Shown here: one piece after another, positions 35,503 through 44,575 of the stretch | Numbering within the stretch: position 1 is the first letter of the stretch | Layout of the letters: the number at the start of each line of letters is the position of its first letter | Origin: Pseudomonas cedrina subsp. cedrina | GTDB taxonomy: Bacteria; Pseudomonadota; Gammaproteobacteria; Pseudomonadales; Pseudomonadaceae | DNA: 64,000 nucleotides | NCBI RefSeq assembly: GCF_001983175.1 | Contig: NZ_MNPW01000013.1 | Span: 1-64,000, forward strand | Direction of reading: 5' to 3' | The notes under the pieces: model-generated | The model's input: only the letters and a program-made list of their open reading frames with translations | The model's database searches: none | Told to the model about the DNA's origin: nothing | Translations under genes and position numbers: made by a program

Positions 35503-37113
35503 CTACCCTGATACCAATCGCAGGTAAGGGTTGTCGAAAGCCACTTCGGCTATGACCCTCTCAGGCTGAAGCAACAGATACCCGTGCAGTCGCTTTATGG
35601 GTGGCGGGCCGCAGACTTCGCAGGTCCACAGATTGAGGTCATTTTCTCGTTTGCGGTGTAGGCCCAGTTGCTCAAACTGTTTCTGCAGCGCCTGCCATTC
35701 GTTCGATTCACCGCCCTGGCCATGTTTAGCGATCTCTGGGTGCTCGTGCAGGTAACGCCGGAAAATGCCAGGGCTGACCAGGAACAGGGTGCCATCTACG
35801 GTATGCAGGAGGGCCACTGGCGTGTTGAGCACCAGACGCTGCTGACGGATGCCATCGCGTAGCCAGTCCAAGAATTGTGCACCGTGGTTTTCGCCCGGTG
35901 ATGGCCGCATTTCCGTCGACAGCGGTTGAGCGGGAAGTGCCGGTGTTGGGTTGTCTGTGGCGGGCGCTTCAGGTGGCTGGGTGGTCGTTTCCACCAGAAT
36001 GTCGCCGGCAAAAGTCGGCGGGCGATGGTCGAGCTCCCAGATCAGTGCCGGGGCCAATTTGAGCAAGGTAAAGGTTTGGGTCCAGCCGCTGGGACTTTGA
36101 ACGGTGGCGCGCCAGATGACTTTTCCATCCGTGTTGCTCAGTACTAGGCCGTGCTCCTGCAGGATGTTGAACAGGGTGGTGTTGCGCTCGGGAATGCCGG
36201 CGATGCCCAGGGAAAGCAGGTGGGCGCGTAGCTTGTCGGAGGCGGTTTTGCTGACCAGCCACAGGGCGTCTTCTGTAAGCCACCCGTCCGAGGCTTCAGG
36301 TCCATTGAGCTTGAGTACTTCATGCAGCAAATAGCGCAGGCCATCGAGCAACTTGCGCTGCAGTGCATGCTTGGGGGCGACAAGGGCTTGCATGGGGTTC
36401 CCGCCCAATGCCTGCGCGGTGGAGGCTTGATCCGCACGAATGACCAGTTCACCCAGAATGCCGGCGTGTTCGTACTGGCCTGCGATGCTGTGCAGCAGAG
36501 CCGCCCAGATATCGGGATAGGCGCTTAGCCAATCCAAAGGCGTGCGTCCGATGACCGCAACGGCCAGTAAACCGGTTGCTGCGCTATGTAAACGGTATTG
36601 GCGGTCCGGGTTGTGGTGGAAACGGTAAGGTATTTGGAGCGGGCCATGCCAGGGGTGCCACCGTTTTCCGGTGTGATCTTCTACAACCAGGTCGGTAACG
36701 AGCTTACCGATATCGTGCAGCAAGGCGGCGTAGGTGACTGCGGCTGTCCAGGCTTGGGCTTGTTGGCTTTGTACTTCGGGTGAGGCGCCCGAAGGTAGCA
36801 GGTGTGACTGGCGTAACTTCAGTGCGTAGAGAACGATTTCCAGGCCGTGGTCAAGCAGTCCGCCTGGGTGTGCGTGGTGGTGGTTCTCGGAAGCGGGAAA
36901 ATGCTGCACCAGCTCGGCGTAGCGCTTCATAGGGGCAAGGTACAGCGTGGCAAACTGGCCCTGCGAGACGGCGGTGTGCTGCCAGATGTGTTGGATTAAT
37001 GCTCGGCGATGGGCGGGGGAGAGTAATTGTGTGGCGCGCTCTGGGCGGTGCCAGTTATCGGGCTCTCGGGTGCACTGGGAGTGGCCTTTTTGTCGGTGAA
37101 ACCAGCGGAACAT
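35503..37113 (-). CDS. traI: MobH-type conjugative relaxase (TraI_2)
   Basis: A 536-residue relaxase of the MobH class, which nicks the origin of transfer of PFGI-1/ICEclc-type ICEs. The three-histidine motif is in ENHHHAHPGG (HHH at 78-80) and the HD element in LLHDIGKL (133-134). The C-terminal part has FLDWLRDGIRQQRLVLN and a CEVC pair typical of the TraI_2 C-terminal domain. The length is within the range of the family. It is transcribed away from the DUF3742 gene at 37332; the intervening 218 bp contain an inverted repeat. Reading continues toward the cargo region, as in related elements. Confidence 0.9.
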   Translation of the reverse strand: MFRWFHRQKGHSQCTREPDNWHRPERATQLLSPAHRRALIQHIWQHTAVSQGQFATLYLAPMKRYAELVQHFPASENHHHAHPGGLLDHGLEIVLYALKLRQSHLLPSGASPEVQSQQAQAWTAAVTYAALLHDIGKLVTDLVVEDHTGKRWHPWHGPLQIPYRFHHNPDRQYRLHSAATGLLAVAVIGRTPLDWLSAYPDIWAALLHSIAGQYEHAGILGELVIRADQASTAQALGGNPMQALVAPKHALQRKLLDGLRYLLHEVLKLNGPEASDGWLTEDALWLVSKTASDKLRAHLLSLGIAGIPERNTTLFNILQEHGLVLSNTDGKVIWRATVQSPSGWTQTFTLLKLAPALIWELDHRPPTFAGDILVETTTQPPEAPATDNPTPALPAQPLSTEMRPSPGENHGAQFLDWLRDGIRQQRLVLNTPVALLHTVDGTLFLVSPGIFRRYLHEHPEIAKHGQGGESNEWQALQKQFEQLGLHRKRENDLNLWTCEVCGPPPIKRLHGYLLLQPERVIAEVAFDNPYLRLVSG

Positions 37114-37209
37114 GTTGTCCTCCGCAGCGTGTTAAGGAGAAGCAAATCCAGCCGTTTTTTGGCAAGACCTTTGCCATTGAATAGCCCTTTCGTTGAATCC
37201 TTTGCGGCA

Positions 37210-37241
37210 GCCGTTTAAGGCTGTTTATGCTGATAAACGGC
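37210..37241. promoter_or_regulatory. Inverted repeat between relaxase and DUF3742 genes
   Basis: GCCGTTTA at 37210-37217 is repeated inverted as TAAACGGC at 37234-37241, separated by 16 bp. It lies in the divergent region upstream of the relaxase gene, a location where ICE origins of transfer or operators are found. Which of the two it is cannot be decided from sequence alone. Confidence 0.4.
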
Positions 37242-37331
37242 ACGCAAGTCCTGGAATGGCTGTGGTATTTATTGCTGTAAATCCCTTTGAAAACGGAGTG
37301 CTGTGCACCCGTTCATGTAGAGGTGAATGCC

Positions 37332-37694
37332 ATGAGCGGTCATCCGCAAATCAGTAGAGCCGAGCGTGTCGGATGCTGGCTGGGGAGAGGCTATCGAGGT
37401 CTGATGCAGCAAGAACAGCGATCGCGTCTGTGGCTGAGAGATCTCGGTATTCCGACGATGCGCGCCAAGTGCCTTACTTGGTGTTTGAGGTTATGTGCGT
37501 TGGCTCTCCTGCTCAGCTTCTTTATCGCATTGGTGATTATTGTGTGGGGTCTGTGGTTGATTGGTCGAGGCGTTGCTCGCAGCGATTTTTCATATCGAAC
37601 TTTGGATGCCGAATGGCGGGATGGCATTTCAGGGTTCGGCTTATACACACGAGATGAATTTCGCATCGATCCACATGTGTTTGAGGACGACTGA
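37332..37694 (+). CDS. DUF3742 family membrane protein
   Basis: A protein of about 120 residues of the DUF3742 family, regularly found beside the relaxase and TraG genes of PFGI-1-class ICEs. AERVGCWLGRGYRGLMQQEQ is the recognisable start, and one membrane segment (LCALALLLSFFIALVIIVWG) follows. The start MSGHPQIS at 37332 is chosen for family length, with GAGG upstream. It is convergent with traG, 16 bp apart. The role in transfer is unknown. Confidence 0.8.
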   Translation: MSGHPQISRAERVGCWLGRGYRGLMQQEQRSRLWLRDLGIPTMRAKCLTWCLRLCALALLLSFFIALVIIVWGLWLIGRGVARSDFSYRTLDAEWRDGISGFGLYTRDEFRIDPHVFEDD

Positions 37695-37710
37695 CATTAA
37701 GTTGCTACCT

Positions 37711-39216
37711 CTATTTCGTGACCTTCATCGCTGCCGCTGCACCTGAACCTCCCGCCGACTTTGCGTCTCCAGTGGCACTTGCCATGCCTTGTAAAACATT
37801 GCCAACACGGACTCCGGCGACCCCTAGGGTAAGCACCCAGAAGGTGGGAAGCACAAGAAACATCATTGCCATCACAAAATTCAGCAACATATCCCCAAAC
37901 GAATTATTCAACCCAAACAACACATTGAAATTACTCTGCGGCGCACCGCTGCCATACAACGCATCCAAAATGGTGCTGTCGACCCACCGCGCCAACTGAA
38001 ACCAGAACTCCACAAAAAACAGCGCAAACTGCACGCAACTGGCGGTCACCAGCGTCTTCAGATCATACGTCCCGATCACCAGCACCAGCGGCAGGCAAAT
38101 CACCAACGCCATCTTCAACATCGACAGCACCATTGGCAGCGCCTGGCGCACCACATCCATCGCCGGGAAGAACCCTAGCGACCCCACCGTCAGCCCCAAG
38201 TCCGCCGCTGCACGCGTGGTGACATTGGAAATGCTTTTTTCAACCTGACCACCATAGTCGGTGTAAACCTGCCCTCGATTCATCACCTGCTGGCGGGGCG
38301 CCGCAATGGCGCGAATCACCGCATCATCCACTTCCGAACGAGACACAAAACCGGCCCATCCCGCCAGTCGCGTCAGCATGTCCGCATCAACCTGCTGCAA
38401 CAGCCGCGCCCGCAAGCCTTTGTCCGTATCCGCCCACCACTGCATGCAACCGGGATAACCGCCGCCAGCTGGCACCTGTGCCAGGCCGGCATCACGGGTG
38501 GCGTCATACGGCCATGCTTCACGCGGTGTACTTGAGCGGTACTGGTCATAAAAGCCCGAGGCCTGCTGGAAGTAGCGCGAGCCAATCCAGCCCACGTCAT
38601 TCATCTGGTCCTGGTCCAAGGGTGGACGATTCATAAACAGCTTCGCCCGCGCCCGCGCATAACAATCGCGGGTGAAGTCGGCCACCTCCTGGGCCAGCAG
38701 TGGGTCCGCGATGCGTGCACTGTCGACAGTCATCCGAATCTGCCGCAAATCCACTCCGCACGGAATCGACGCCACGGCCGCGCCCGTCACCGCTTTGGAC
38801 AGCGCATGCATGAAAAACCACCAGACCGGCACCTCGGCATTCTGATTGTTGAGGGTGGTAAAAGCACTGCTCCAACCCGTTTCGCTGGGCGCTGCGACCC
38901 GCACCTGGCAATGGCGCGAGCGGCTTTCGTCGAACTGCAGCGTACTTAAGTCCACCGGAATAAACGGGATACCCGCAAACATGACCACCACGATGGCCAC
39001 CCACACACGGTTCTCGATGCGCATGGCCGAGAGCACACCCTTGTTACCTTCATCGGCTCCCTCGGCACGGGCGCGCAGCCATTCCTGCAAGATGATGGCG
39101 AGAAAGGGCAGGGCAAACACGCCACTCGCGACCAGCACCTGCCACAAGCCGTTGTTGATGATCCAACCAACCAGCGTGAGGTAATACTCCAGGTAATCGG
39201 TGGTGGTCAGTGTCAC
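37711..39216 (-). CDS. traG: TraG N-terminal-like conjugation protein
   Basis: A 501-residue inner-membrane protein with at least five hydrophobic segments, near the start (WVAIVVVMFAGIPFIPV) and toward the C-terminus (MLKMALVICLPLVLVIG, FVMAMMFLVLPTFWVLTLG). It matches the TraG-type mating-pair protein that ends the transfer block of PFGI-1-class ICEs. It overlaps the next upstream gene by 4 bp. It probably works in pilus assembly or mating stabilisation. Confidence 0.85.
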   Translation of the reverse strand: MTLTTTDYLEYYLTLVGWIINNGLWQVLVASGVFALPFLAIILQEWLRARAEGADEGNKGVLSAMRIENRVWVAIVVVMFAGIPFIPVDLSTLQFDESRSRHCQVRVAAPSETGWSSAFTTLNNQNAEVPVWWFFMHALSKAVTGAAVASIPCGVDLRQIRMTVDSARIADPLLAQEVADFTRDCYARARAKLFMNRPPLDQDQMNDVGWIGSRYFQQASGFYDQYRSSTPREAWPYDATRDAGLAQVPAGGGYPGCMQWWADTDKGLRARLLQQVDADMLTRLAGWAGFVSRSEVDDAVIRAIAAPRQQVMNRGQVYTDYGGQVEKSISNVTTRAAADLGLTVGSLGFFPAMDVVRQALPMVLSMLKMALVICLPLVLVIGTYDLKTLVTASCVQFALFFVEFWFQLARWVDSTILDALYGSGAPQSNFNVLFGLNNSFGDMLLNFVMAMMFLVLPTFWVLTLGVAGVRVGNVLQGMASATGDAKSAGGSGAAAAMKVTK

Positions 39217-39542
39217 GGGACCTCCCAGCCGAACCGAGCGTTGACGAGTTCTACCAGCAACAGGGCGATGGCCGCTGCCCCTTCGGCACGGCGCAGACGC
39301 ATTGCCGCTTCAGGTTCCCTCTGCAGCAGACGCGCGCGCATCCAGCACCAGCCGCGCAGCACTGTCGCGTAAAGACACAGACGCCATATCAGCAATTCGC
39401 TGACATGGGCTTGCAGCCAGGTGGTCACGGTATTGGGATCACGCAGCAACCCATTGAAGGGAAGACTTAGCAGCAATTCCACTAGCAAAAACGCGCAGAG
39501 CACCAAGGCGATTCGAACTGCACTGTTCCAGATCGGGCGCAT
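39213..39542 (-). CDS. Small ICE membrane protein upstream of traG
   Basis: About 109 residues with a hydrophobic first segment (AVRIALVLCAFLLVELLLSL) and two weaker ones (ELLIWRLCLYATVLRGW and GAAAIALLLVEL). A similar small membrane protein occurs at this position in related ICEs. Start ATG at 39542 follows the TIGR03755 stop by 1 bp overlap-range spacing; the stop overlaps traG by 4 bp. The function is not known. Confidence 0.7.
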   Translation of the reverse strand: MRPIWNSAVRIALVLCAFLLVELLLSLPFNGLLRDPNTVTTWLQAHVSELLIWRLCLYATVLRGWCWMRARLLQREPEAAMRLRRAEGAAAIALLLVELVNARFGWEVP

Positions 39543-39543
39543 G

Positions 39544-40893
39544 CTAGCGTCCACCGTCGGCTGGGCGTTCGATGTGCTCGACGCGATTGCGCTGCGGATC
39601 ACCCTGATAAATCCCGCGCGAGCCCTCAATGCGCGTCTGATTACGTCGCAGGATTTCACTGGCGGTATTGGCCGCAAGGGTGCGACGCAACTCCAGCTCA
39701 GTCTTCAGGTTTTGAATTTCCAGTGTGAGTAGATCGCTTTCTTGCGCGACAGCCTGTTGTGCCAGCTCATTGGCCGCCACGTTTGGCTCTTGGCGCCCCG
39801 TCAGCAATGTACGCTGCAGCAGCAAGGCCTTTTCCAATACGCTCGACAGCGCCACCTCGGAGGCCAGGCGCCTGCCGAGCAAGTCCTGGTCCGGTTCCTC
39901 GCGTAAGGCTTCGATCAGTCCACGGGTGACGGGGAGGGCGCTACTGCCGGCGGCTTCAAGGTTTGCCAGTGTCGTCGGCACGTTCTGTTCGACCAGCGCC
40001 TGCAACGCGTTGAGCTTGGCCTCGTACTCGTCCTGAATCAGTGGCGTCAGCCCGGCGCCTGGGGTGCTATCGGTCTTGCTGCAACCCTCACAGGTACGCT
40101 GAACCTGCTCGCCCAGGACGCGATTGGCCCAGTCGGCCGCAGCCTGGGGGGAACTCCAGTTCAGGCAGCTCAAGCGCGCCGCGCAACTGGCGACATTGAT
40201 CGGGGACGTATCCGTGACGTTGCGCCCGTTCAGCAGGTTGTAGCCGGCGCGCGTCACGTCGGCGACAACCTTGATTGGCGTCTGCCCACTGCCACCCGCG
40301 TGGGAACCGCCAACCCAGGGCACGCCGCGGTTGCCGCGTTTGGCCTCAGTCTGCTCGATCGCAGCCACCGCATCCGTTTTGTTGGTCGCTTCTTTCAGCG
40401 CCATCCCCTCGGCCAGTTGCTCCCATCCGGACTGGCCTCCGGCGAGATCCGCCATGCGATTGGCGATGGCGCGACAGGTCGACTTGGAGCGGTCGAAATC
40501 CAGTCGCGCCTGCAGGATGCCGTTACTCAACAGGTTGTACAGGCCGGGGTTCGCACGCTGGATAATAAGCGCGGGCAGCGAGGCAACGGCGCTGGTGGCG
40601 TTCTGGATGACGCTGCTCATGATCGACTGAAAACCGTTGGTGATGCCGTTCAACTGGTTCTGCAACGTGGTGTTGAGGTTCATGTCACCGCAAATCAAAT
40701 TGCTGTTCCAACCCACCCCAACGCCGAGACTGCGCATGCCGGCCCCCGGCCCCATCGGCACCGCCCGACCGCCGCCGATGCTGTACAGCACATCGTCGCC
40801 AATCACGCTGCCACTGGCGCCAATGCTCTGATCGTTAGCTTCAACGCTGAGGCTTAACAGCATCACCGCGGCAGCGAGATAACGGCCGTTCAT
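39544..40893 (-). CDS. ICE protein, PFL_4711 family (TIGR03755)
   Basis: A 449-residue exported protein with an N-terminal signal peptide (AAAVMLLSLSVEAN). It matches the PFL_4711 family, likely the TraH-like periplasmic partner in pilus assembly: a glycine-rich start (GGGRAVPMGPGAGM), ICGDMNLNTTLQNQLNG, cysteine pairs and a long coiled C-terminal part. It overlaps the upstream PFL_4710 gene by 4 bp and is followed at once by the small membrane protein. Confidence 0.85.
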   Translation of the reverse strand: MNGRYLAAAVMLLSLSVEANDQSIGASGSVIGDDVLYSIGGGRAVPMGPGAGMRSLGVGVGWNSNLICGDMNLNTTLQNQLNGITNGFQSIMSSVIQNATSAVASLPALIIQRANPGLYNLLSNGILQARLDFDRSKSTCRAIANRMADLAGGQSGWEQLAEGMALKEATNKTDAVAAIEQTEAKRGNRGVPWVGGSHAGGSGQTPIKVVADVTRAGYNLLNGRNVTDTSPINVASCAARLSCLNWSSPQAAADWANRVLGEQVQRTCEGCSKTDSTPGAGLTPLIQDEYEAKLNALQALVEQNVPTTLANLEAAGSSALPVTRGLIEALREEPDQDLLGRRLASEVALSSVLEKALLLQRTLLTGRQEPNVAANELAQQAVAQESDLLTLEIQNLKTELELRRTLAANTASEILRRNQTRIEGSRGIYQGDPQRNRVEHIERPADGGR

Positions 40894-41837
40894 TGTCTCG
40901 CTCCCAGCGCAGTGCTCCCCAGAAACTGCTGCCCCATTCGCTTGCAGCAGCTATAGGGGCGCCACAGCGCCCAGGCGTAGGCGCCATCCTCGGCCTGGGG
41001 CAATTCATCCGCACTCGGGAACACGGCGCAGCTCATGGAAAGGTCCGGTTGCAGCCGCTGCCACTTGCCGGTGTCCGCGTCGCGCTCACGCAACGGCCCC
41101 GCTGGCCAATAACCGGGTTTGGATTTGGCCGACAGCACCTGATACAAATGCGGCTGCCCGCTGCGAGTAACGACATCGCCTGCTCGCTGCGCGACGACCG
41201 CAGCAGCTTTGTAATCATCGACCTGCTGCAAAAAACCTCCGCGCGGATAAACACTGCCCCATACATCGCCGCCGCTCCCCACTTCGCGCAGGCCCGGCGT
41301 GAGTGCTTCGACGTAGAGCATTTCCGGAACGTTGTAGCGCCATGCCAGAAAATCGAAGGCGCTCAACAGGTAAGGCGTAAAAGGCTGGCCCGCACCGGCG
41401 CAGGTATAACCAAACTGGCTCACAAAGCGATTGAACGCCAAGGTTCCGGGGTGGCCAATTACGTCAGCGTTCTTGAAATTGAGCAGAGCATTTTCATTGG
41501 CGTGGTTTGTGGTGCTATCACCGCCGCCCTGGGCCGAAGGGTTTACAGGACTCATCAGCGCCACCTCGCGCCACGGGTTGGCCCCCGTGGCTGCGTAGCT
41601 CGATACCACCGCATCCGGTACGTAATGACGAACCTTGGGGGACGTTTTGACCTTGCAGCCGTAAGGCGTACAGCGCAGCCAATAGCACACACCGGTGATG
41701 CGATACGCCAGGCAGTCAGGCGAAAGCGCCGAGGCGATGAGTGTGGCGCTATCTATGGCGCTGGACGTGCCCGAATTGATTAAAAAGGGCATACCGACGA
41801 TCAGAGAAAAACAGATTTGGCGGCGCATCGGACCCAC
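40890..41837 (-). CDS. ICE protein, PFL_4710 family (TIGR03756)
   Basis: A 315-residue exported protein, matching the PFL_4710 family, related to TraU of F-type systems. It has a signal peptide and cysteine-rich parts (GVCYWLRCTPYGCKVKT, CAGAGQPF, YSCCKRMGQQFLG) suited to disulfide formation in the periplasm. In related ICEs the next upstream gene is a TIGR03757 thiol-disulfide protein, but here the DNA upstream is replaced by DUF6124 and the insertion at 42-46.5 kb. This gene would therefore need its own promoter. Confidence 0.85.
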   Translation of the reverse strand: MGPMRRQICFSLIVGMPFLINSGTSSAIDSATLIASALSPDCLAYRITGVCYWLRCTPYGCKVKTSPKVRHYVPDAVVSSYAATGANPWREVALMSPVNPSAQGGGDSTTNHANENALLNFKNADVIGHPGTLAFNRFVSQFGYTCAGAGQPFTPYLLSAFDFLAWRYNVPEMLYVEALTPGLREVGSGGDVWGSVYPRGGFLQQVDDYKAAAVVAQRAGDVVTRSGQPHLYQVLSAKSKPGYWPAGPLRERDADTGKWQRLQPDLSMSCAVFPSADELPQAEDGAYAWALWRPYSCCKRMGQQFLGSTALGARQ

Positions 41838-42010
41838 TATCCCAAGGAGAGAAAGCGGTAGTTGAACCCAATGCCGGGAGAGCGATGTGTTGGAAAGGGA
41901 ATCTGCGGCAACCCCGTTTGCGCGGTGAGCAACGGGTCTACGTTCGACTTTGTTGATGTTTTCCTAAAAGCTCGTAGGAAAAAATCCAAGCTTGGCCAGA
42001 CGATTAAAAA

Positions 42011-42034
42011 GCCGCAGCGGACAACCGCGGCGGC
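42011..42034. terminator. Terminator downstream of DUF6124
   Basis: A 10-bp stem with one mismatch (GCCGCAGCGG against CCGCGGCGGC) and a 4-nt loop ACAA. On the minus strand it is followed by TTTTTAATCG, a good T tract, directly after the DUF6124 stop. The plus-strand side has TTTTGTTT slightly further on. If used, it would also insulate the downstream TIGR03756 block from genes to the right. Confidence 0.7.
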
Positions 42035-42044
42035 CGGTTTTGTT

Positions 42045-42296
42045 TCATTCTGAATGTATAGGCGACACGTGATCCAGCGCCTGATTCACCAGCAAATGCG
42101 CGATCTCTACCAGATTGATAATGCCCAGCACCTTGGTGCATTGCGCTTCGTTCAAGTCGAAGGCACTTTCATGTGCAAGGGCAATGGCTGAGCCGAGCAT
42201 CTCGCTGGCGTTGGTCAAGGCTTCTTCGGTCGTCAGGTCTGTACGGACATCGAACAGGTGACGAGGCACTTTTGGGGTCGGGAGGTCATCGTTCAT
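42045..42296 (-). CDS. DUF6124 family protein
   Basis: An 83-residue protein of the Pseudomonas DUF6124 (DUF3077-like) family, seen in LTTEEALTNASEMLGSAIAL and HLLVNQALDH. The family is common in fluorescent pseudomonads, often near mobile DNA, and has no established role. It is preceded by a long structured leader (42420-42610) and followed by a terminator, so it forms its own transcription unit and is not part of the transfer operon. Confidence 0.75.
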   Translation of the reverse strand: MNDDLPTPKVPRHLFDVRTDLTTEEALTNASEMLGSAIALAHESAFDLNEAQCTKVLGIINLVEIAHLLVNQALDHVSPIHSE

Positions 42297-42419
42297 GGGG
42301 TGACCTCCGCGTGGCTTTGGATGATGAAGAGGTGCTGCCTGGTTACGGCACTTGGCGGGCGGTGCCCTGGCGTGAAAGGGGGATAGATCATTCTCCTTAT
42401 CTCCTACGTGTGATTAAGG

Positions 42420-42610
42420 AGCTACCACCCGCCGTTGCGACACAGCTTGGGGTGGCAGACCGTACGGGGGTCGCAAACCGGCACACGAAGGAAAACCGGC
42501 CAGGCCGTAGCCTGCCCCGCACGGCCCGCCATAAAGCTAAAGCAGTCAAACCTGAAAAAAGCGTCGACCACTATGCTGTGGCGCTGAGCCGCGCCTTCGT
42601 GAGATTGCAG
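42420..42610 (-). promoter_or_regulatory. Structured RNA leader upstream of DUF6124
   Basis: Strong local complementarity is seen: 42501-42505 with 42510-42514 (CAGGC, loop CGTA, GCCTG), 42460-42469 with 42516-42525 (10 bp, one mismatch) enclosing it, and CCACCC near 42425 with GGGTGG near 42451. Similar long leaders before DUF6124 genes in Pseudomonas are familiar to me, but I cannot name a registered RNA family. It may be a cis-acting RNA or separate small RNA. The 120 bp between it and the start hold no gene. Confidence 0.5.
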
Positions 42611-42815
42611 GTTGCGACACCCGGTCACAAGAAAGCTGTGACGTAGAGAAGCCTATTCCTGAGGCGTTGAAAGTCAACGTCATGTCGGCAGTGGAACGTG
42701 ATGTTTAATCTAAGAATTCGATTGCTGAGGGGGCGAGAAGGCGAGGAGCGCAAAAAGAGTATGGATGCGATGGCTGAGTTTGACTGAAGGCATGTGTTTA
42801 TGAACGGCAGAAATC

Positions 42816-43001
42816 GGCCGATTGTGTTGAAAAAGTCGGTTTCCCCAAAACACTCGAATATTGATGGATGAAAACACCTCTGTTGCGCGCTGCTACGTGA
42901 AATCCGAGTACTGAACCTTCAGCCAAAAATTCAGATTTCAATCTCAGGCGCGTATTTTTCTGGGGTGGAATTCGAAGCCGACTTTTTCAACAGAATCGGC
43001 C
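42816..43001. repeat. MITE-like repeat, copy 1
   Basis: A 186-bp unit with terminal inverted repeats of about 23 bp (GGCCGATTGTGTTGAAAAAG inward; the other end ends CTTTTTCAACAGAATCGGCC). Copy 2 at 46326-46510 is in the same orientation and nearly the same length. The ends look like those of Pseudomonas insertion sequences, but no transposase lies between them, so these are non-autonomous copies. They bracket the block of small genes at 43.1-46.3 kb. Confidence 0.75.
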
Positions 43002-43115
43002 AGAAGCGGTCACTCCGCATCACATCCCCGGCCTGAAAGCCTGGATAGCCGAGTTGACCGTTCACGATGCAGTGCAGCAGCATGTGATCAATCATTAAGT
43101 GCTTCCAGGAAACCT

Positions 43116-43418
43116 ATGCATAGCCCTGTAGATCTTCATGAGTTGTTGGCGCACGTCAGAGATGAACCGTCGTTCATACGATTTATCGAAGCCCTCGGTG
43201 TAGATTTCGCCAGCGGGCGTTTAATTGAAAAGGCATCGCCTTCATCGGCCTATGGGCCAAGTGCTCTAGGCTGGGAAAATGTGTCCGTTGACGCGTTTTT
43301 CGATGCGGCAGCTTCGTGGGCAGACGCCAGTTCCCGACTTGCCCGAGAAGATAGGTCGATACCCAATGTTTGGCATCGCTGTGCGGCCATTTTGCTGGCT
43401 GGGAAGTATTATGAATGA
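43116..43418 (+). CDS. DUF7660-like small protein
   Basis: A 100-residue protein of the kind annotated DUF7660. Landmarks are DEPSFIRFIEAL, WENVSVDAFFDAAASWA and the C-terminal AAILLAGKYYE. Such proteins often occur as free-standing genes near polymorphic toxin or immunity loci. It overlaps the next gene by 8 bp. The family assignment is by eye. Confidence 0.6.
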   Translation: MHSPVDLHELLAHVRDEPSFIRFIEALGVDFASGRLIEKASPSSAYGPSALGWENVSVDAFFDAAASWADASSRLAREDRSIPNVWHRCAAILLAGKYYE

Positions 43419-43869
43419 CACGGGTACGACAGCCGCAACGTGGAAGGGAACCGTGGACGGGAGGTTGCCAAAGAACCAACGCAATAAGCTTTTGGTTGAA
43501 GCCGAAGCCTACGGTTTAACGTTGAATGATCTTGCTGCCACCTGCGAGGAATTCGGCGCGGCCCCCCGCACTCTGCTGAACGAGCTATCCATAGCGGTTG
43601 CTGAAGGCTACTTGGCAGGGGCTTTGACTTACGAGTTCTGCGATGGCGTCATGAACGGGCTCATCGCTGCCATCGTTGATGTGGGCATGACCAATGACAT
43701 GCCGCAGCCTGCTTTCTCGCTTTATCAGGCCTTTGATCAGGGGGGGTGGGGGCGCCATGACGATCCGCCGGAGATTGATACCATTGAGAAATATGTGAAG
43801 CCGCTGGTTGTGCAGATAGTGCGTGAGTTTCAGGGTGGTAGCGGATATCGGCCAGAAGCAGATCTTTAA
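43411..43869 (+). CDS. Unknown helical protein
   Basis: A 152-residue soluble protein starting MNDTGTTAATWKG, 8 bp inside the end of the DUF7660-like gene. The central part (YLAGALTYEFCDGVMNGLIA) is helical, and the C-terminus is acidic then basic. No family recognised. The gene pair is probably co-translated. Position among immunity-like genes suggests, but does not show, a protective role. Confidence 0.5.
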   Translation: MNDTGTTAATWKGTVDGRLPKNQRNKLLVEAEAYGLTLNDLAATCEEFGAAPRTLLNELSIAVAEGYLAGALTYEFCDGVMNGLIAAIVDVGMTNDMPQPAFSLYQAFDQGGWGRHDDPPEIDTIEKYVKPLVVQIVREFQGGSGYRPEADL

Positions 43870-43994
43870 GCTGGAAAAATAAATCCTTCGAATTTTTTCC
43901 CGCTTTGAGAGTTTGTCTACGCACTTTTAGACTCTGGGCTGGTAAGCAGAGTTGGGAAATCAACTCGTCCCCTCTTCAAAAGTAGGTGCAAATA

Positions 43995-44420
43995 ATGGCT
44001 CCCTTCGTTCTTCAGGACTTTGACGTTGGATGGGTCGCTACCGACGCTCTCGGACAGGTTGCGCTCTTCACTACAGGTGGCCCCGGACCAGTTCCTGATT
44101 CCGCGATACCCTCCGTCGAAAACTCCGAAGAATTTGTCCTTTCCTTGCCGAAAGTGTCCGATGTAGATCGGGCCACTGCCCGGGCTGGTGCAAACGCTTT
44201 CGTTGAATTTGCTAAACGTGGGTTCTTTGCTTACGACTGGTCGGACGTTCATCGCGATTCACGCCAGGCGTTGAGGGGGTATGAGCTGCAATATCGTCCC
44301 CAAAATCCACTGAAACTATTCGATTTGCCTGCCCCATTACGCGCATTGGCTGAGGTTACCCGGTTATCTCACGTAATCTTCGGAGCATCCATCATAGTGA
44401 TAGGTGATCAGGTTTCTTAG
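43995..44420 (+). CDS. Unknown small protein, immunity-like
   Basis: A protein of about 141 residues starting MAPFVLQDFDVGWVATDAL; a GTG at 43986 is an alternative. The run DALGQVALFTTGGPGPVPDS resembles the first strands of several immunity proteins of polymorphic toxin systems, where such single genes accumulate. No toxin gene is adjacent. The assignment is tentative. Confidence 0.45.
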   Translation: MAPFVLQDFDVGWVATDALGQVALFTTGGPGPVPDSAIPSVENSEEFVLSLPKVSDVDRATARAGANAFVEFAKRGFFAYDWSDVHRDSRQALRGYELQYRPQNPLKLFDLPAPLRALAEVTRLSHVIFGASIIVIGDQVS

Positions 44421-44575
44421 CCTTTATTCGGCGATTAGGGACCGCTTTTTTGGGGCGGAAGCGTTCAGTTGCGTACGTTAGCTATCGGCCAGTAGCTGTC
44501 GGTCGATTTCGCTATTCATCAATCTCCCGAGCGTGCGAAATTACCAGTTCTTCAATTTCTCTCAAAGGCAGCCTC

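Noticed and set aside
40893..41783. Long plus-strand frame opposite TIGR03756
   Set aside because: It is a mirror frame of a GC-rich gene; the minus strand has the signal peptide, cysteine pattern and family match.
42173..42646. 157-aa plus-strand frame upstream of DUF6124
   Set aside because: Covers the structured leader and the DUF6124 start on the opposite strand; no domain seen.
44440..44510. A further copy of the palindromic repeat
   Set aside because: Only partial similarity to the CCGCTTTTGGCCGATT core; too degenerate to list as a feature.
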